Counted from the first letter of the stretch, positions 1 through 11,231 are shown. The stretch is DNA of 64,000 nucleotides from Sipunculus nudus (GCA_026874595.1 CM049307.1:49751178-49815177), one strand, 5' to 3'. Notes: a model not told the origin generated them from the letters alone. Numbers and translations: made by a program.

Positions 1-229
1 TGAAATCCTTCGGTCACATTCTATATAATAGCTCTTGTCTCCAGTGCGAGCTGCCCGAAATGTTAATGGATTTTCTGTGTGAAAGTTTAAACCACACAGA
101 ATGCCCGGGGGACTTCTTCTCTTACACAAGGGATCTTGTGTCTTGTTGAGAAGACTTGTTTACAGCTCTTAAGGTTCAGAGTCGAATTCTGAAGACAGAA
201 TCGGAAGCTCAGTAAAAAATGTCCAAATC

Positions 230-556
230 GTGTTTTTAGTTTCTCTTATGCAAATCACAAGCAGCGGTAACAGGTCATACACCATACCGTTATATCATCG
301 TCTGGGCGCTAAAACCTTTCATACTTCGCCCTCATTCACTTTACCCGTTATGTTACATGTTGTGCTCAGGTTTCGGCTTTATTGGCTTCGTTGGAGACTT
401 TCCATTTACAATGTGTTGCGTCTGGGAGTTAGACAAGCCCAGCACGCCGTCAGACGATCTGATTGTGTATTAGCTCAAGCTAGTGGTAAGATCAATTTAA
501 GGTATTATCATTCCGAATTCAAGCAGTCAGGGATAAAACCCCGATGTCCAAAATAA
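230..556 (+). other. Open frame in a conserved duplicated segment, probably not coding
   Basis: A 108-codon frame covers the best conserved part of array 1. The peptide stretch FTLPVMLHVVLRF is also readable in copy B (about 9240-9280), and a related stretch is readable in copy C (about 16080-16130). After that stretch copies A and B run in different frames, and copy C reaches a stop soon after. No domain, signal peptide or splice context is recognisable. A decayed exon or transposon fragment that was duplicated with the block is possible; simple nucleotide conservation by descent explains it equally well. Confidence 0.2.
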
Positions 557-827
557 GCACAGTTTCCTAGTAATCCTGTAAACTGACAAAATCAGATGTC
601 TGGTGATCTATTTTTCCATGTCTCGTTCTGCCTCGAATAGATAACTGTTGGTATGACTGTCAGAGGAATAAACACAACATCCACCTCTGGACCTTCTGAG
701 GATATGCATATTATTCACTGTCGAAAAAAAGGAACCAAAAGGTTTAATCTGTGAATATCTGACTTTTCACACAAATGTTTATATTTCCTCTTTTTACAGG
801 AACATTGTATGTTCATACTTTTCAAAT

Positions 828-830
<3 letters not shown>

Positions 831-859
<29 letters not shown>
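831..859. repeat. (GA)n microsatellite
   Basis: An uninterrupted GA dinucleotide run followed by a degenerate purine-rich tail to about 880. The matching place in copy B (about 10830-10850) keeps only AGAGCTAGAGAAAGGGAAAA, so the run expanded in copy A or contracted in copy B after duplication. Confidence 0.95.
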
Positions 860-862
<3 letters not shown>

Positions 863-1068
863 AGAGAAAGAGGGAAAAGTATGTATCATTTATAAACGAT
901 TATTGGAATCTCTTGTGGAATGCTAGCAATTATAACAAATGTCAACTTACGTTACCTTATTTTCTTTTCCTTAATATTTACTGGAACAATCAAAATTTAT
1001 TTCTTCGAACCTACAATTAAGCGAACAATTTGCCAAACCATTGCTATAAGTGACGGTTGGAGGCCTTT

Positions 1069-1613
1069 TTTATGAGGAGAACAGATGTTCCTCTTCCGTC
1101 AATACCAGCTAAGAGAAAAATGATTTCTTTTAATCCAAATTTTGCAGCAACAGAGATATATATTTTAATATAAGCATCGGCGGATGGTTGTCAGTAATTA
1201 ATGGCGTGTCGATACGCTTCTCGTAGAGCGGTTATACACTGCAGTCGTCACAGGTGTCCTTTTGGTTATGGCAACGTTCTCTGGGTCAGAATTAACACCA
1301 AGGTGGCACAGAGCAAAACAATTGTAATCAGACCAATAGGAGCGTGGTATTGTATAGTGCATCCAGCAAAGATTTTAAACATGCGACACCCGCTCTCGTT
1401 GTTTTGAATACACCAGGACATCCGCTCTCGTTGGTGTGATTTTTTATCCTGTGCAAGTAATGGTGATTCTTACCCTTCAGTATCCTTAAATATTGCTGAA
1501 CGAGTATCCAGAGATCAACCGATATAGAAATAAGATAAATACAATACAAACACACTTATTAATTAAGAACTGACTATATTATTGTTGTTGTGTTATAATG
1601 CAGTATTTAAGGA
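1069..1613 (+). repeat. 545-bp tandem unit 1
   Basis: First of three head-to-tail units. It starts at TTTATGAGGAGAACAGATG and ends before the next TTTATGAGG. Landmarks inside are GTGTCGATACGCTTCTCG at about 1205 and TTGCTGAACGAGTATCC near 1492. Units 1 and 2 differ at only a small number of positions by eye. The short frames that recur in each unit reflect this near identity and not selection on a protein. Confidence 0.92.
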
Positions 1614-2158
1614 TTTATGAGGAGAACAGATGTTCCCCTTCCGTCATTACCAGCTAAGAGAAAAATGATTTCTTTTAATCCAAATTTTGCAGCAACAGAG
1701 ATATATATTTTAACATAAGCAGCGTCGGATGGTTGTCAGTAATTAATGTCGTGTCGATACGCTTCTCGTAGAGCGGTTATACACTGCAGTCGTCACAGGT
1801 GTCCTTTTGGTTATGGCAACGTTCTCTTGGTCAGAATATACACCAGGGTGGCACAGAGCAAAACAATTGTAATCAGACCAATAGGAGCGTGGTATTGTAT
1901 AGTGCATCCAGCAAAGATTTTAAACATGCGACACCCGCTCTCGTTGTTTTGAATACACCAGGACATCCGCTCTCGTTGGTTTGATTTTTTATCCTGTGCA
2001 AGTAACGGTGATTCTAACCCTTCAGTATCCTTAAATATTGCTGAACGAGTATCCAGAGATTAACCGATATAGAAATAAGATAAATACAATACAAACACAC
2101 TTATTAATTAAGAACTGACTATATTATTTTTGTTGGGTTATAATGCAGTATTTAAGGA
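1614..2158 (+). repeat. 545-bp tandem unit 2
   Basis: Second head-to-tail unit, with exactly the same spacing of landmarks as unit 1 (GTCGATACGC at 1746+ against 1201+). It keeps the uninterrupted sequence CCCTTCAGTATCCTTAAAT around 2019-2037. That sequence is the empty-site reference for the transposon insertion in unit 3. Confidence 0.92.
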
Positions 2159-2589
2159 TTTATGATGAGAACAGATGTTCCTCTTCCGTCAATACCAGCT
2201 AAGAGAAAAATGATTTCTTTTAATCCAAATTTTGCAGCAACAGAGATATATATTTTAATATAAGCAGCGGCGGATGGTTGTCAGTAATTAATGGCGTGTC
2301 GATACGCTCCTCGTAGAGCGGTTATACACTGCAGTCGTCACAGGTTTCCTTTTGGTTATGGCAAGGTTCTCTTGGTCAGAATTAACACCAGGGTGGCACA
2401 GAGCAAAACAATTGTAATCAGACCAATAGGAGCGTGGTATTGTATAGTGCATCCAGCAAAGATTTTAAACATGCGACACCCGCTCTCGTTGTTCTTAATA
2501 CACCAGGACATCCGCTTTCGTTGGTTTGATTTTTTATCCTGTGCAAGTAACGGTGATTCTAACCCTTCAGTCAGTGGCGTACCTAAGGA

Positions 2590-2603
2590 GGGGGGGGGGG
2601 GGG
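2590..2603 (+). repeat. Poly-G tract inside the hAT-like left end
   Basis: Fourteen consecutive G residues follow the left terminal inverted repeat directly. Comparable tracts occur at about 2794-2802, 3120-3141 and 3305-3316 in the same element. Confidence 0.95.
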
Positions 2604-2641
2604 CTGCAGGGGCGGTCCGCCCCGGGCGGCACATTTTGGGG

Positions 2642-3420
2642 GGCGGCATTTCGGGGAATTAGTAAAATGAGTGGCATAAGGAGTTGCTAAAAAAATACAG
2701 ATTTGGCTTATTTTGTCCAGTTTCAAGTATTTCAGGAGTTATAAACCGGGCAGTGGAACCTACCAAATGATTAGCGAACAATTTGCACATATGGGGGGGG
2801 GGCGGCATTTCGGTGAATTAGTATAATGAGTGCCATAAGGAATTTTCCAAAAAATACAAATTTGGCTTTTTTGACCCATTTCAAGTATTTCAGTGATTAT
2901 AAACTGGGCAGTGGAACCGACTAAATGTGCAGCGAACGGTTTGTACATTTAGGGGGCGGCATTCCTGGGATTTAGTACATAATCAGTGGCATAAGGAGTT
3001 CCTCAAAAAGTACAAATTTGGCCTATTTGTCCCATTTCAAGTATTTTAGAGATTATAAACGGGGGAGTTGAACCTACAAAATGATCAGCGAATGACTTGT
3101 TCATTTGGTGTTTGTGTGGGGTGGGGGGCGGGGGGGGGGGGCATTTCTGGGATTTAGTATAATCAGTGGCATAAGGATCGAGTTCCTCAAAAGGCACAAA
3201 TTTGGCCTTTTTGTCCCATTTCAAGTTATTTAGAGATTATTACCTTAGGAGTTGAACCTACAAAATGATCAGCGAATGATTTGTAAATTTGGTGTGTGTG
3301 TGTGGGGGGGGGGGGGTGGCATTTCTGGGATTTGGTATGATCAGTGGCATAAGGAGTTCCTCAAAAAGCACAAATTTGGCCTTTTTTCCCATTTTCAAGA
3401 ATTTCAGGATTAAAAACTGA
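2642..3420 (+). repeat. Five internal tandem units of 155-180 bp within the hAT-like element
   Basis: Units start near 2642, 2801, 2955, 3136 and 3315. Each begins with GGCGGCATTTC or a variant, then (A/T)TTAGTA, GAGTGGCATAAGGAG, CAAATTTGGC, CCATTTCAAGTATTT and a segment ending ...GAACC(T/G)AC(C/A)AAATGATTAGCGAA. A run of G precedes each unit start and varies in length. Short minus-strand frames here repeat a phrase like MGQKSQIC because the DNA repeats. Confidence 0.85.
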
Positions 3421-3659
3421 GCTCTGAAACCAACCAAATTATTTGTGGAAGGTCTCTATAGAGGCAAGATATACGAAAAAAAAACATATCTGTAGTTATT
3501 CTTTGTTAGGTCTGTGGTCTTGCAATGTCAGAAGGCCATCAATAAACTGACCAATCATGCAAAGGCCAGCATTTTAGGGCGGTCGTCGTTTTCATAAATA
3601 GCTGGCAGCAGCTGGTAATCACCAGGGAAAAACCCTGCCAGAAGACCAATGGTCCCCTG

Positions 3660-3680
3660 TGGTGGGGTGGGGTGGGGTGT
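3660..3680 (+). other. Potential G-quadruplex motif
   Basis: Three GGGG runs separated by single T residues plus a flanking GG, close to the right end of the hAT-like element. Run and loop lengths fit the usual four-tract rule only if a two-G layer is allowed. No function can be read from sequence. Confidence 0.4.
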
Positions 3681-3915
3681 CTGTCGTCCACATAGTGCGA
3701 ACAATATTTTGACGAATTTTGTTGCTCTTTCCTTGGCCATTTCTAAGACCGCCCATGGCGGCAATGAGGCTAGGTACGCCGCTGCATTCAGCATTCTTAA
3801 ATATTGCTGAACGAGTATCCAGAGATTAACCGATATAGAATACAATACAAACACACTTAAAAATCAAGAACTGACTATATTATTTTTGTTCGGTTATAAT
3901 GCAGTATTTAAGGAG

Positions 3916-6700
3916 TACTTGATATTTTTTGCACTCCTGACATTTAGCAGATGGCAGTTGATCTTTCTTTGGACAAATAAGACTATTTGGATAAACTAAA
4001 AATAGCTGGTAAATCGCTTCAAGATATCTAAGGTTTGATGTAAATCAATGCAGTCGTATGTTAATACTTAATAGAATCATGAAAGATTTCTGACATTAAC
4101 ATCATTTAAGTCATTCTTAAGACATGCCATTTTTGTAACATTATTAGTAGAATAAAGTCGAGCCAGAAATTTTTAGACAGTATTAAGCTATAAGATTTCC
4201 ATTTCAAATCTATGCATAGATTTATTCCCTATAATGAAGGGCTTCATTGTTAAAACTGATTGAAATGCCAACGTGTAACATCTGAAAGACCAATAAAGAA
4301 TCATTAGAATATAGGTTTTCAATTGTATATTTATGGAAGAATTCTGGAAATCATTTAGTCATCTATGGACAATCTTTAGTAAACAACGTACTTTCTCAAT
4401 AACAGTTGATAAAATCTTCTTCGGCTACTACGAAGACAAAGACCACGCACGAACTGAGCAACTGATTTATTTAAAATACACGCAAAATACTTTATTCATA
4501 AACATAAATGTCTAGAATTTTCACTTAATGTTCATTGTTTTATCAAATATATTTTGGCTGAATAAAAATGAAAAAATAATTCTCATAAATAAAGGCTTAG
4601 AAAAGAAATATTTTGAAACCTGGCACAGTTTGTTCCTACACATTGAAGAAAAATATGGTGAAGGGACAATATAAGGGAATGGAATGTGCATTATGCAAGT
4701 GCATGTAATATCATATTTCATATGTATTCTTTGTTTTGTTTGATGATGATATGCCCTTTTCATTTATGGTTTGTTCATTTGGTGATAGCATTTTGCGAAT
4801 AGGTACTAGGTATGAAACTTAGGAATATATTCTGTTAATAAACATGCAGGTGTATGTCATAGGTTTGTGTATGTATATAATTATTCGTTAAAGTATAAAT
4901 ATACACGGATATGATCGTAACATGTTATAACTGGGACTATGACCAGGGTAAAATGTTAAGTTTTTCTTCGGATATTATTACTTAATCGTATTGGTGCATT
5001 TTTTTTAATATTAGTGTTTAATATTTCATGACCATTTTATATTTGAGATGCCGCCAACAGATTTGATTGAAACCCTAAAGTACTAGCGGATAATAATTAA
5101 ATGAATGAAATCTAAAGTGGATCAGTGACTTGTTTTTCAAGACGTTTTAATTAACCCTCAATTCCCGAGTATCCTAACGACCGACATACAAATAAATAAT
5201 TTATACTATTAAATGAATAAATTTTCAATGGTCTTTGTCGAGTCTCATTCGTTATTCATAGCCTATTAATAGCCCTGAACTGTCAAGACATCAGCTGACC
5301 ATCGGATCCTGAGCCTGTGTTCACAAACAGAGATGATACAGAGTGTCACCGGAGCCATCAGCCGTTATTCGTCTGTGTGTACAGTCCAAACGGGAAATGG
5401 CAAAAGACTGCTTGTAATTTAATGCCGAAAAATTTGTATTGCCCTAATATAGATAACGTAATGATTCTTTGCGACAGTAGAAAACTAAGTCTGTTATTTT
5501 TGAGCGAATAATGGTTTTAGGAAATGGAATGATGGATCTATCGAAACCAGAGGAAATCAGAATTTAAAATAGAATGACAAGCAAACTAGTTCATCGAAAA
5601 CCATCATGCTCCGTGACACAAGGAAATTAATTCCAGCAATAAACTTATGATTAAACTTGTTTTCCATATGGATAGTTATGAATTATGTCATTTCTGATTA
5701 ACGTTATTATTTTTCCCACCTTCACCTTCGAATATTTAATCGATAACTTCCGAAGCACCATTTCAGTTTTAAACTTCCCAATTTGAATGTGCTAGTCCTA
5801 TGCTGAGCAATAACCCGAAATATCCGTTCTCATAAAGTACCAGCAATGTGTAGGGAAGTAACACAACCTTGACGCCATGTTATAAATTTGCGAAGCTTTA
5901 AACAATGTGATGTCAGACGTCATGTGGCAACGGCCTTATTCCTACCTCTTGCCGTTTTGCATATGACCAATTTAACATTTTAGTTTTTCATTTTTTTCTC
6001 AGTTGACTTCCTCTAACGTATAAAAAAATGATTAATCGTGACACTTCTCTTTTACTTGAGATCACCAGCAAGCCCTACTGGACGCAAGAGTCGTAATACA
6101 TCATTGTCTAGCTATTATTCAGGATAAATACCACCTGTTCATTTCCGAGACTTTTGTTCAGCAGGCATTGCCAACATTTTAAGGTTAACCGTAATTACAC
6201 GCGAGAAGCTGTCGTTATACAAAGTGTCTCCCAGGCCCTGTTTAATCCACAGGATTTTTAAGTTCCTTAATTGTCTGTGAAGTGGATTCATAAGAACACG
6301 TTCAGACACCAAGGCCCCTTTAGGTCAGTGAACATATGGGGATCGCTGTATGGAGCTTAGAATCAAAGTCTCAGTACTACCGTAATTGAAGTCAAAAGTT
6401 CCTAATATCTGGTAAAGTGTGTCCATGTTTGCTCATTTTTTTTTTAAATAATTTAACAAAGAGCCACATAATTAAAAGTTATTTTAATTATTTTATTAAC
6501 ATTAACTTTAACTTTCTAATTTTAACATCAAATTTAACCATGTTTATCTTAAAGTTTTATTCAGTTATGTTTGAGTTTGTTTCAGGAAGATAAGGTTTTT
6601 TTTTTCCGGAGGACATTGGAATGATAAAGGAAATATAGGTGTTCTTTTCATTAAAAAAATATTGCTTTAATTAGCTTTTAACTTGTATCTCTTTTATCTT
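3916..6700. other. AT-rich part of copy A without a recognised gene
   Basis: The 5030-6230 part aligns with copy B (about 13030-14150) and in places with copies C and D, including CCCTGAACTGTCAAGA at 5275 and ATCGTGACAC near 6035. The parts at 3916-5030 and 6230-6700 show nothing recognisable. The small frames at 4333, 4521 and 5317 have no recognisable features and no supported equivalent in the aligned copies. Confidence 0.5.
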
Positions 6701-6780
6701 TACTCTTACATGAGAAACGAGAATCATTCAATATACTTTGCTGTTCCAACATATGATTTTATATGAATTTAGAATGAGCT

Positions 6781-6848
6781 AACATAAATTTATTCTCTTC
6801 CAAGCCTAATTGGAAACATAAATTTATTCTCTTCCAAGCCTAATTGGA
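6781..6848 (+). repeat. Perfect 34-bp tandem duplication
   Basis: Bases 6781-6814 and 6815-6848 are identical (AACATAAATT...CTAATTGGA). Because both copies are exact, the event is recent relative to the large duplications around it. Confidence 0.95.
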
Positions 6849-8282
6849 GAAAGAATATAATACGAAATTTTGCTACAAGAGAATCGTATTTTCAACTCGA
6901 GGAAAGAGTCCGAGGGTGAAATTTGTTGGTTCATTTGTCAGTAGGGATTACTCTTTTTTATATTTATATTATATTTATATTTGTATAAATTTATGTTAAC
7001 ATTTATATATGTGTTCAATTAATGTGTTATACCCGCTAATGTTAAAATCAAAAGGCCATTCGCTTTCCATGACATTCCGGTGTCCTGGATTCGGAACATA
7101 TTTTCTCATAAGAAGAAGGCATAACGGCACGCATGCACTGCCGAATAATTGGAATAGAAAGTTGTCAGATATGAGCTATAAACATATTTATATCGGACAA
7201 AGCAATTATTTTTAAATAACGGCTTAAGCAGTTAGCTTTACCCTGGCATACATTCTCTCTTATTTCCAACCAAAACTATCTGCAAGGACAACGATATATA
7301 TTTTTTAGTGCGCAGCCGCCACAAAGTTGATATAATATAATTCATATCTGTCATGCCACGTGTACCATGCCATCTCAGTATCAACAACAAATTGAACGAG
7401 TCTTTCAGATAAGGTTAGGAACAGAAAGTGTCTCCTTTGCAAGGGTTATATGATCCTTCGATAATGCCATTTGAATTCTTGTCCTTTGACATTTTAACCT
7501 GTGGATAGCAATAAGAGTACTATTGTAAGCCGTGATGCGTTATAAGATATTGTTTTGCTCAAGACTGTTTTAGGAAAGGCCCCGGTGCTGTGAAGGTAGT
7601 AAATGACACAGAAGCTGGTAAACGGTGACAGTGATAAAAACACAAAGCATTCTGCAATAAGCCCTCATTCAGCTAATTTTCATATGGTGATTAATCTGAT
7701 TCTTTTTTTATTGTCGTCTCATCGGAGGCTTGTAGATTAAATCAGCTTGGACAGTTAAGGGGAAACAGGGCTCTACTCTCTTCGTGGCCAACCAGAATGG
7801 CTATGAGAGTGGGTTATAGTGGCCCATATAAAATAAGTGGTTTTCTCCCAGCCCGAAGGGTTTCTTCAACTCTAGAGAGTCACTCCCAAAAGTCAACTTC
7901 TCACCCTTGGAGATTGCCTTCTATTAGTCATTTTATATAAATATATAATCTGTGTATGATATATTAAGTTTAATCATTCTACTAAGAATAAGAATTTTAG
8001 TGAATATTGGTGATTTGTACAGTTTCTAAAGAGACGGTTCAAAGTCCGGTAATAGCTTGTCTTTTTTGTATTTAATCGAATATCTTAAATAGTGTATGGT
8101 TATAGATAAACGTTTATGTGTTACTTGTTAGTTTCATTAAACGATATATACAAGTTTCAAACCATTTTTAGAACCCGAATTCTTCAGAACAAGAATTTCA
8201 GATAGCAGACATCTAAATGAACGATATCAATCTTGGTATCACATAAGAAGAGTTAGCTTATTATTTTTAAAACCATGCTGGA

Positions 8283-8284
<2 letters not shown>
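6849..8284. other. Copy A stretch with diverged matches to copies B and C
   Basis: No gene seen. The segment 7160-7270 (ATTTATATCGGACAAAGCAATT) matches about 19400-19490 in copy C (TTCATATCGCACAAAGTAATT). The segment 7590-7710 matches 14330-14460 in copy B, and 8155-8255 matches 14665-14760. The rest is AT-rich with no recognised motif. Confidence 0.45.

Positions 8285-8337
<53 letters not shown>
8285..8337. repeat. (TA)n microsatellite
   Basis: About 26 uninterrupted AT repeats. The aligned place in copy B (about 14760) has no such run, so it arose after duplication. Confidence 0.97.
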
Positions 8338-8339
<2 letters not shown>

Positions 8340-9878
8340 GTGATTTATCACATCCAGTCATATGGAACAGATGCAGAAATAATCTATCGGTGACAGATCA
8401 AAAGGCGGCCTGTAATAGACATCAAGAGTGGCAACATCACACATACATCAATATTGACCTTTTTCTAAAGTCAATGACGTCGCATAAAAATGTTACGAAT
8501 ATGATTTCGCCAAGAATCCAGGAAAGGATAAATCAATTCAAGCACACTCATCTTAAGTACACCCGACAGCTTAAGCTGTAACTAAGCAACAGAAGAGGGA
8601 ACATTAACTCGAATAACCGTTTATGAATGACCTGTGTACGCCCGATAATCCCAAGACAGTTAAGTATGGGTTTTTTCCTATTCTGCATGACAAGTGATAA
8701 CAGATAACTATAATGAATCTAGACAAATTATGATGTTATTGAACCTAGATGTTTTATTATAGTGACCCAGCCTCGACAAACTTGACTAACTTTTCATAAA
8801 GTGGAAGTTATTAATAATACAGTTTATCCATGACGTGACTAACCATGTTACAAAGTGTTACTGAGAGCTCTTTACACTTATGGTTGTAATCCTTCAGTAA
8901 CGTAAAATAGCTCTTGTCACCGATGTAGGTTCCATCTAGCCACGGTCGTAATCTTCAAGTCACAACGTTATAACCTTTGCCACCGGTGCAAGCTGTTCGA
9001 AATGTTTATGGAAATCCTGTGTGAAAGTTTAAACCTCGCAGAACACCTGAAGGCCCTCTTCCTTTAAACAGGGTAACCGGTGTCTTGTTGAGAAGATTGG
9101 TTCAGTCGTCAAACACTCAAGACAGGATTGGGAGCGTTAAAATGGACTCTGTAGTTTTCTGATGTGAGACTGGACAGTTAGCATATACAATATAGTTACA
9201 TGTATATCTTTTGGGCTCTAAAACTTCTCAGACTTTGCTCACATTCACTTTACCCGTAATGTTACATGTTGTGCTTAGATTTCAGCAGTTTATTGGTTTC
9301 GCTGGAGACTATCCATTTACAATGTGTTGCGTCTTGAACTTAGACAAGCCCAGCACGCAGTCAGACGGTCTGATCATGTATAAGCTCAAGGTTAGCGGAA
9401 AGATCATTTTAAAGGGATCATCACTCCTTCTTCAAGCGGTCAGGGAAAATACCCCGGTGAACCAATAAGCGCAATTTTCTGATATTCCTGACTCGTACTG
9501 ACACTTACAAATATTTTGCCGATGTAGGCCTTGTCGATCCGGCTTTGAATGTATGTACGACCCAGTGATACGCCAAAAATATGATATAATTCGTCGGAAA
9601 CCCGACGGGTTGCCATGTCCACATACTCGTCAAAGAAACGATTTCAATGTTCTTATTTTTAAACGAAAACATTGATAAGCCATTACAAAGAATACAATAT
9701 GGGCTTGACATTTTACTGTACTTCAAATATGGTAAGGTTCCGATTAGAAACTTACCTCGATGGATAGCTTGATGCAGATGTCTCATATATCGGCTACTAG
9801 AAGACGACCTTCTGTCGTCATCTTTCTATTACTTTGGAACTAAGTGGTTCATCGGGGACTTTAATTTTTCATTTCTTG

Positions 9879-9925
9879 AATCCTTATTGTTTTAGCTCTT
9901 GCGAGGAGCTAAAACAATAAGGATT
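9879..9925. repeat. Perfect hairpin with 20-bp arms
   Basis: The arm at 9879-9898 (AATCCTTATTGTTTTAGCTC) is the exact reverse complement of 9906-9925, with a 7-base loop TTGCGAG. A shorter version with 10-bp arms occurs at 16769-16793 in copy C, also preceded by AATCCTTATT near 16733. The TTTTAGCTC core resembles the end of the large repeat at 37351, so it may be a solo end of that class of inverted-repeat element. Confidence 0.9.
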
Positions 9926-10034
9926 GTGAATATTGTTATCTGCACATATTAAATATCCACTGTTGTATTGTTATAAAGGACACATGCAGTTGACTTGGCC
10001 TTCATCTTGCCTTGTCGGAAAACCTTTGATCCCC

Positions 10035-10037
<3 letters not shown>

Positions 10038-10079
<42 letters not shown>
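10038..10079. repeat. (TA)n microsatellite
   Basis: Uninterrupted AT dinucleotide run in copy B, with no matching run in the other copies. Confidence 0.97.
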
Positions 10080-10082
<3 letters not shown>

Positions 10083-10424
10083 GCTGGAACCAAGCGGAAG
10101 GAACACAGCTTACATAAACTAGTCGTTATGTAACAATTTCACTGATCACGAAAGATAATGGGAGAGTCAGAGAGAAAAAAAAACAAAGAACAGAAGAGAA
10201 TCCAAGCTACACAATCAGCAGTGTGAATCGAAAAAGAAAAATCATCCAGGTTCAATTTGCAGGCGGTGCAGAAGAAGAAAACGCGACATCAGTGAGACCG
10301 ACAAGTACCTGAAGTAACAATTAGGGCACACTAATTTATCCTATTCTGTTTTACCATAGCCATTTAGATACTTTTGCTCTGATTGATGTTTATCATCTAT
10401 CTTACGCTCCTGAAGCAGCGGTAA

Positions 10425-10620
10425 TACCCCGAAGTCGTCCCGGGTCCCCACTCTGTTTTAACCGTTGTTTTGTGTAGTAAGGTTCTCTGGGTCGTACCAC
10501 CAAGCTGGGCACAGAGCAAGAATTATAATCAGACCGAATACGGCGTTGTGTTGCATTCTGCACCTAGCTCGAGATTCAAACGTGCGACACTCGCTCTTGT
10601 TGGTAAGATTACATAGGAGA
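10425..10620 (+). repeat. Diverged copy of part of the 545-bp unit
   Basis: GTTCTCTGGGTC..., GGGCACAGAGCAA, AATCAGACC and ACATGCGACACCCGCTCTCG-like blocks from about 1275-1400 are all present in the same order here (for example CGTGCGACACTCGCTCTTG near 10580). Copy B therefore held the ancestor of this unit, while the triplication is limited to copy A. In copy B this part lies before the 10740-11090 block, which in copy A lies upstream of the units, so a rearrangement or an earlier tandem state is implied. Confidence 0.7.
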
Positions 10621-11091
10621 TGGCACCGGGCCAAGAAACGGATGCCATCAGCACCAAAAGAGACCTAAAGAAACAAGTAGGTATGAATGCCAGCTGCGTC
10701 ATTCTCGAAGAAGAAAGAAACAAAATGTCTTATCATTGAATGTTAGCATTTTGACCCGAGTGGCGTATCTTATATAATTCCTCTATTCACACCAACATTT
10801 TGCCATACTAGTCAATCGTTAAAAGAAAGAGCTAGAGAAAGGGAAAACATCAGTATATTGTGATCTTATTTGTTCCAAGCACTCAAAACAAATGTGAACT
10901 GAAGTTCACATTGAATCGTTTCCCTTACTATTCCCGATGAACAAGAAATATACATATACCTAAACCTACAACTAAGCGAAAATCGCTTTATCTAACATAG
11001 CAATGATAGTGTTAGTGACGCTTTTGTGTTACGATGGGAAAGTTTTATTCTCATCCGCCAATCCCAGCTAAAGCACCAACGAATCGTTTAG

Positions 11092-11093
<2 letters not shown>

Positions 11094-11144
<51 letters not shown>
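11094..11144. repeat. (TA)n microsatellite
   Basis: Uninterrupted AT run. A second, shorter run follows at 11201-11231. Confidence 0.97.
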
Positions 11145-11148
<4 letters not shown>

Positions 11149-11197
11149 TAATAAACTAGTTAGTCTATCTAAAAGGCGTCACTATTTATCTTAACTT

Positions 11198-11200
<3 letters not shown>

Positions 11201-11231
<31 letters not shown>
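11201..11231. repeat. (TA)n microsatellite
   Basis: Short AT run, 57 bases downstream of the previous one. Confidence 0.95.

Larger units (their letters stand above)
2572..3784. mobile_element. Non-autonomous hAT-like DNA transposon
   Basis: The ends form terminal inverted repeats: CAGTGGCGTACCTA at 2572-2585, and TAGGTACGCCGCTG at 3771-3784, whose complement reads CAGCGGCGTACCTA. The flanks are CCTTCAGT (2564-2571) and CATTCAGC (3785-3792), an 8-bp target duplication with two differences. Units 1 and 2 have the single-copy target CCTTCAGT, which confirms insertion. An 8-bp duplication with CAGNGGCG-type ends is typical of the hAT superfamily. The interior has no transposase-length frame and is mostly tandem GGCGGCATTTC...GGCATAAGGA units with G-runs. 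Confidence 0.85.
2159..3915 (+). repeat. 545-bp tandem unit 3, split by a transposon
   Basis: The left part (2159-2571) follows unit 2 closely up to CCTTCAGT. The right part resumes at 3785 and follows the unit to about 3915 (GGTTATAATGCAGTATTTAAGGA). Between them lies a foreign segment of 1.2 kb. After 3915 the similarity to the unit ends. The right part is more diverged than the left: it lacks a few bases after GATATAGAA and reads AAAAATCAAG in place of the TTAATTAAG of units 1 and 2. Confidence 0.9.
1..8880 (+). repeat. Array 1, segmental duplication copy A
   Basis: This is the first and longest copy of a multi-kilobase duplicated block. Ordered landmarks shared with later copies are: a GTGAAAGTTTAAACC segment (about 80), a CTAAAAC...TTTACCCGT segment (about 305-475), CCCTGAACTGTCAAGA (about 5275), TTTTGCATATGA (about 5955), a GCATTCTGCAATAAGCC segment (about 7645), a CAACATCACACATACAT segment (about 8430) and an AGTGATAACAGATAAC segment (about 8690). 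The same order recurs from 8.88 kb and from 15.79 kb. Length differences come largely from local expansions, here the 545-bp triplication and the hAT insertion. Frames in the shared parts are interrupted differently in each copy, so the block looks non-coding. The left edge lies outside the window. Confidence 0.7.

Noticed and set aside
1201-2662. Similar 68- to 123-codon frames repeated three times (ACRYA(S/P)RRAVIHCSRHR...)
   Set aside because: They repeat because the 545-bp DNA units are nearly identical. The diverged copy B version does not keep the frame, and the longest one runs into the transposon G-run.
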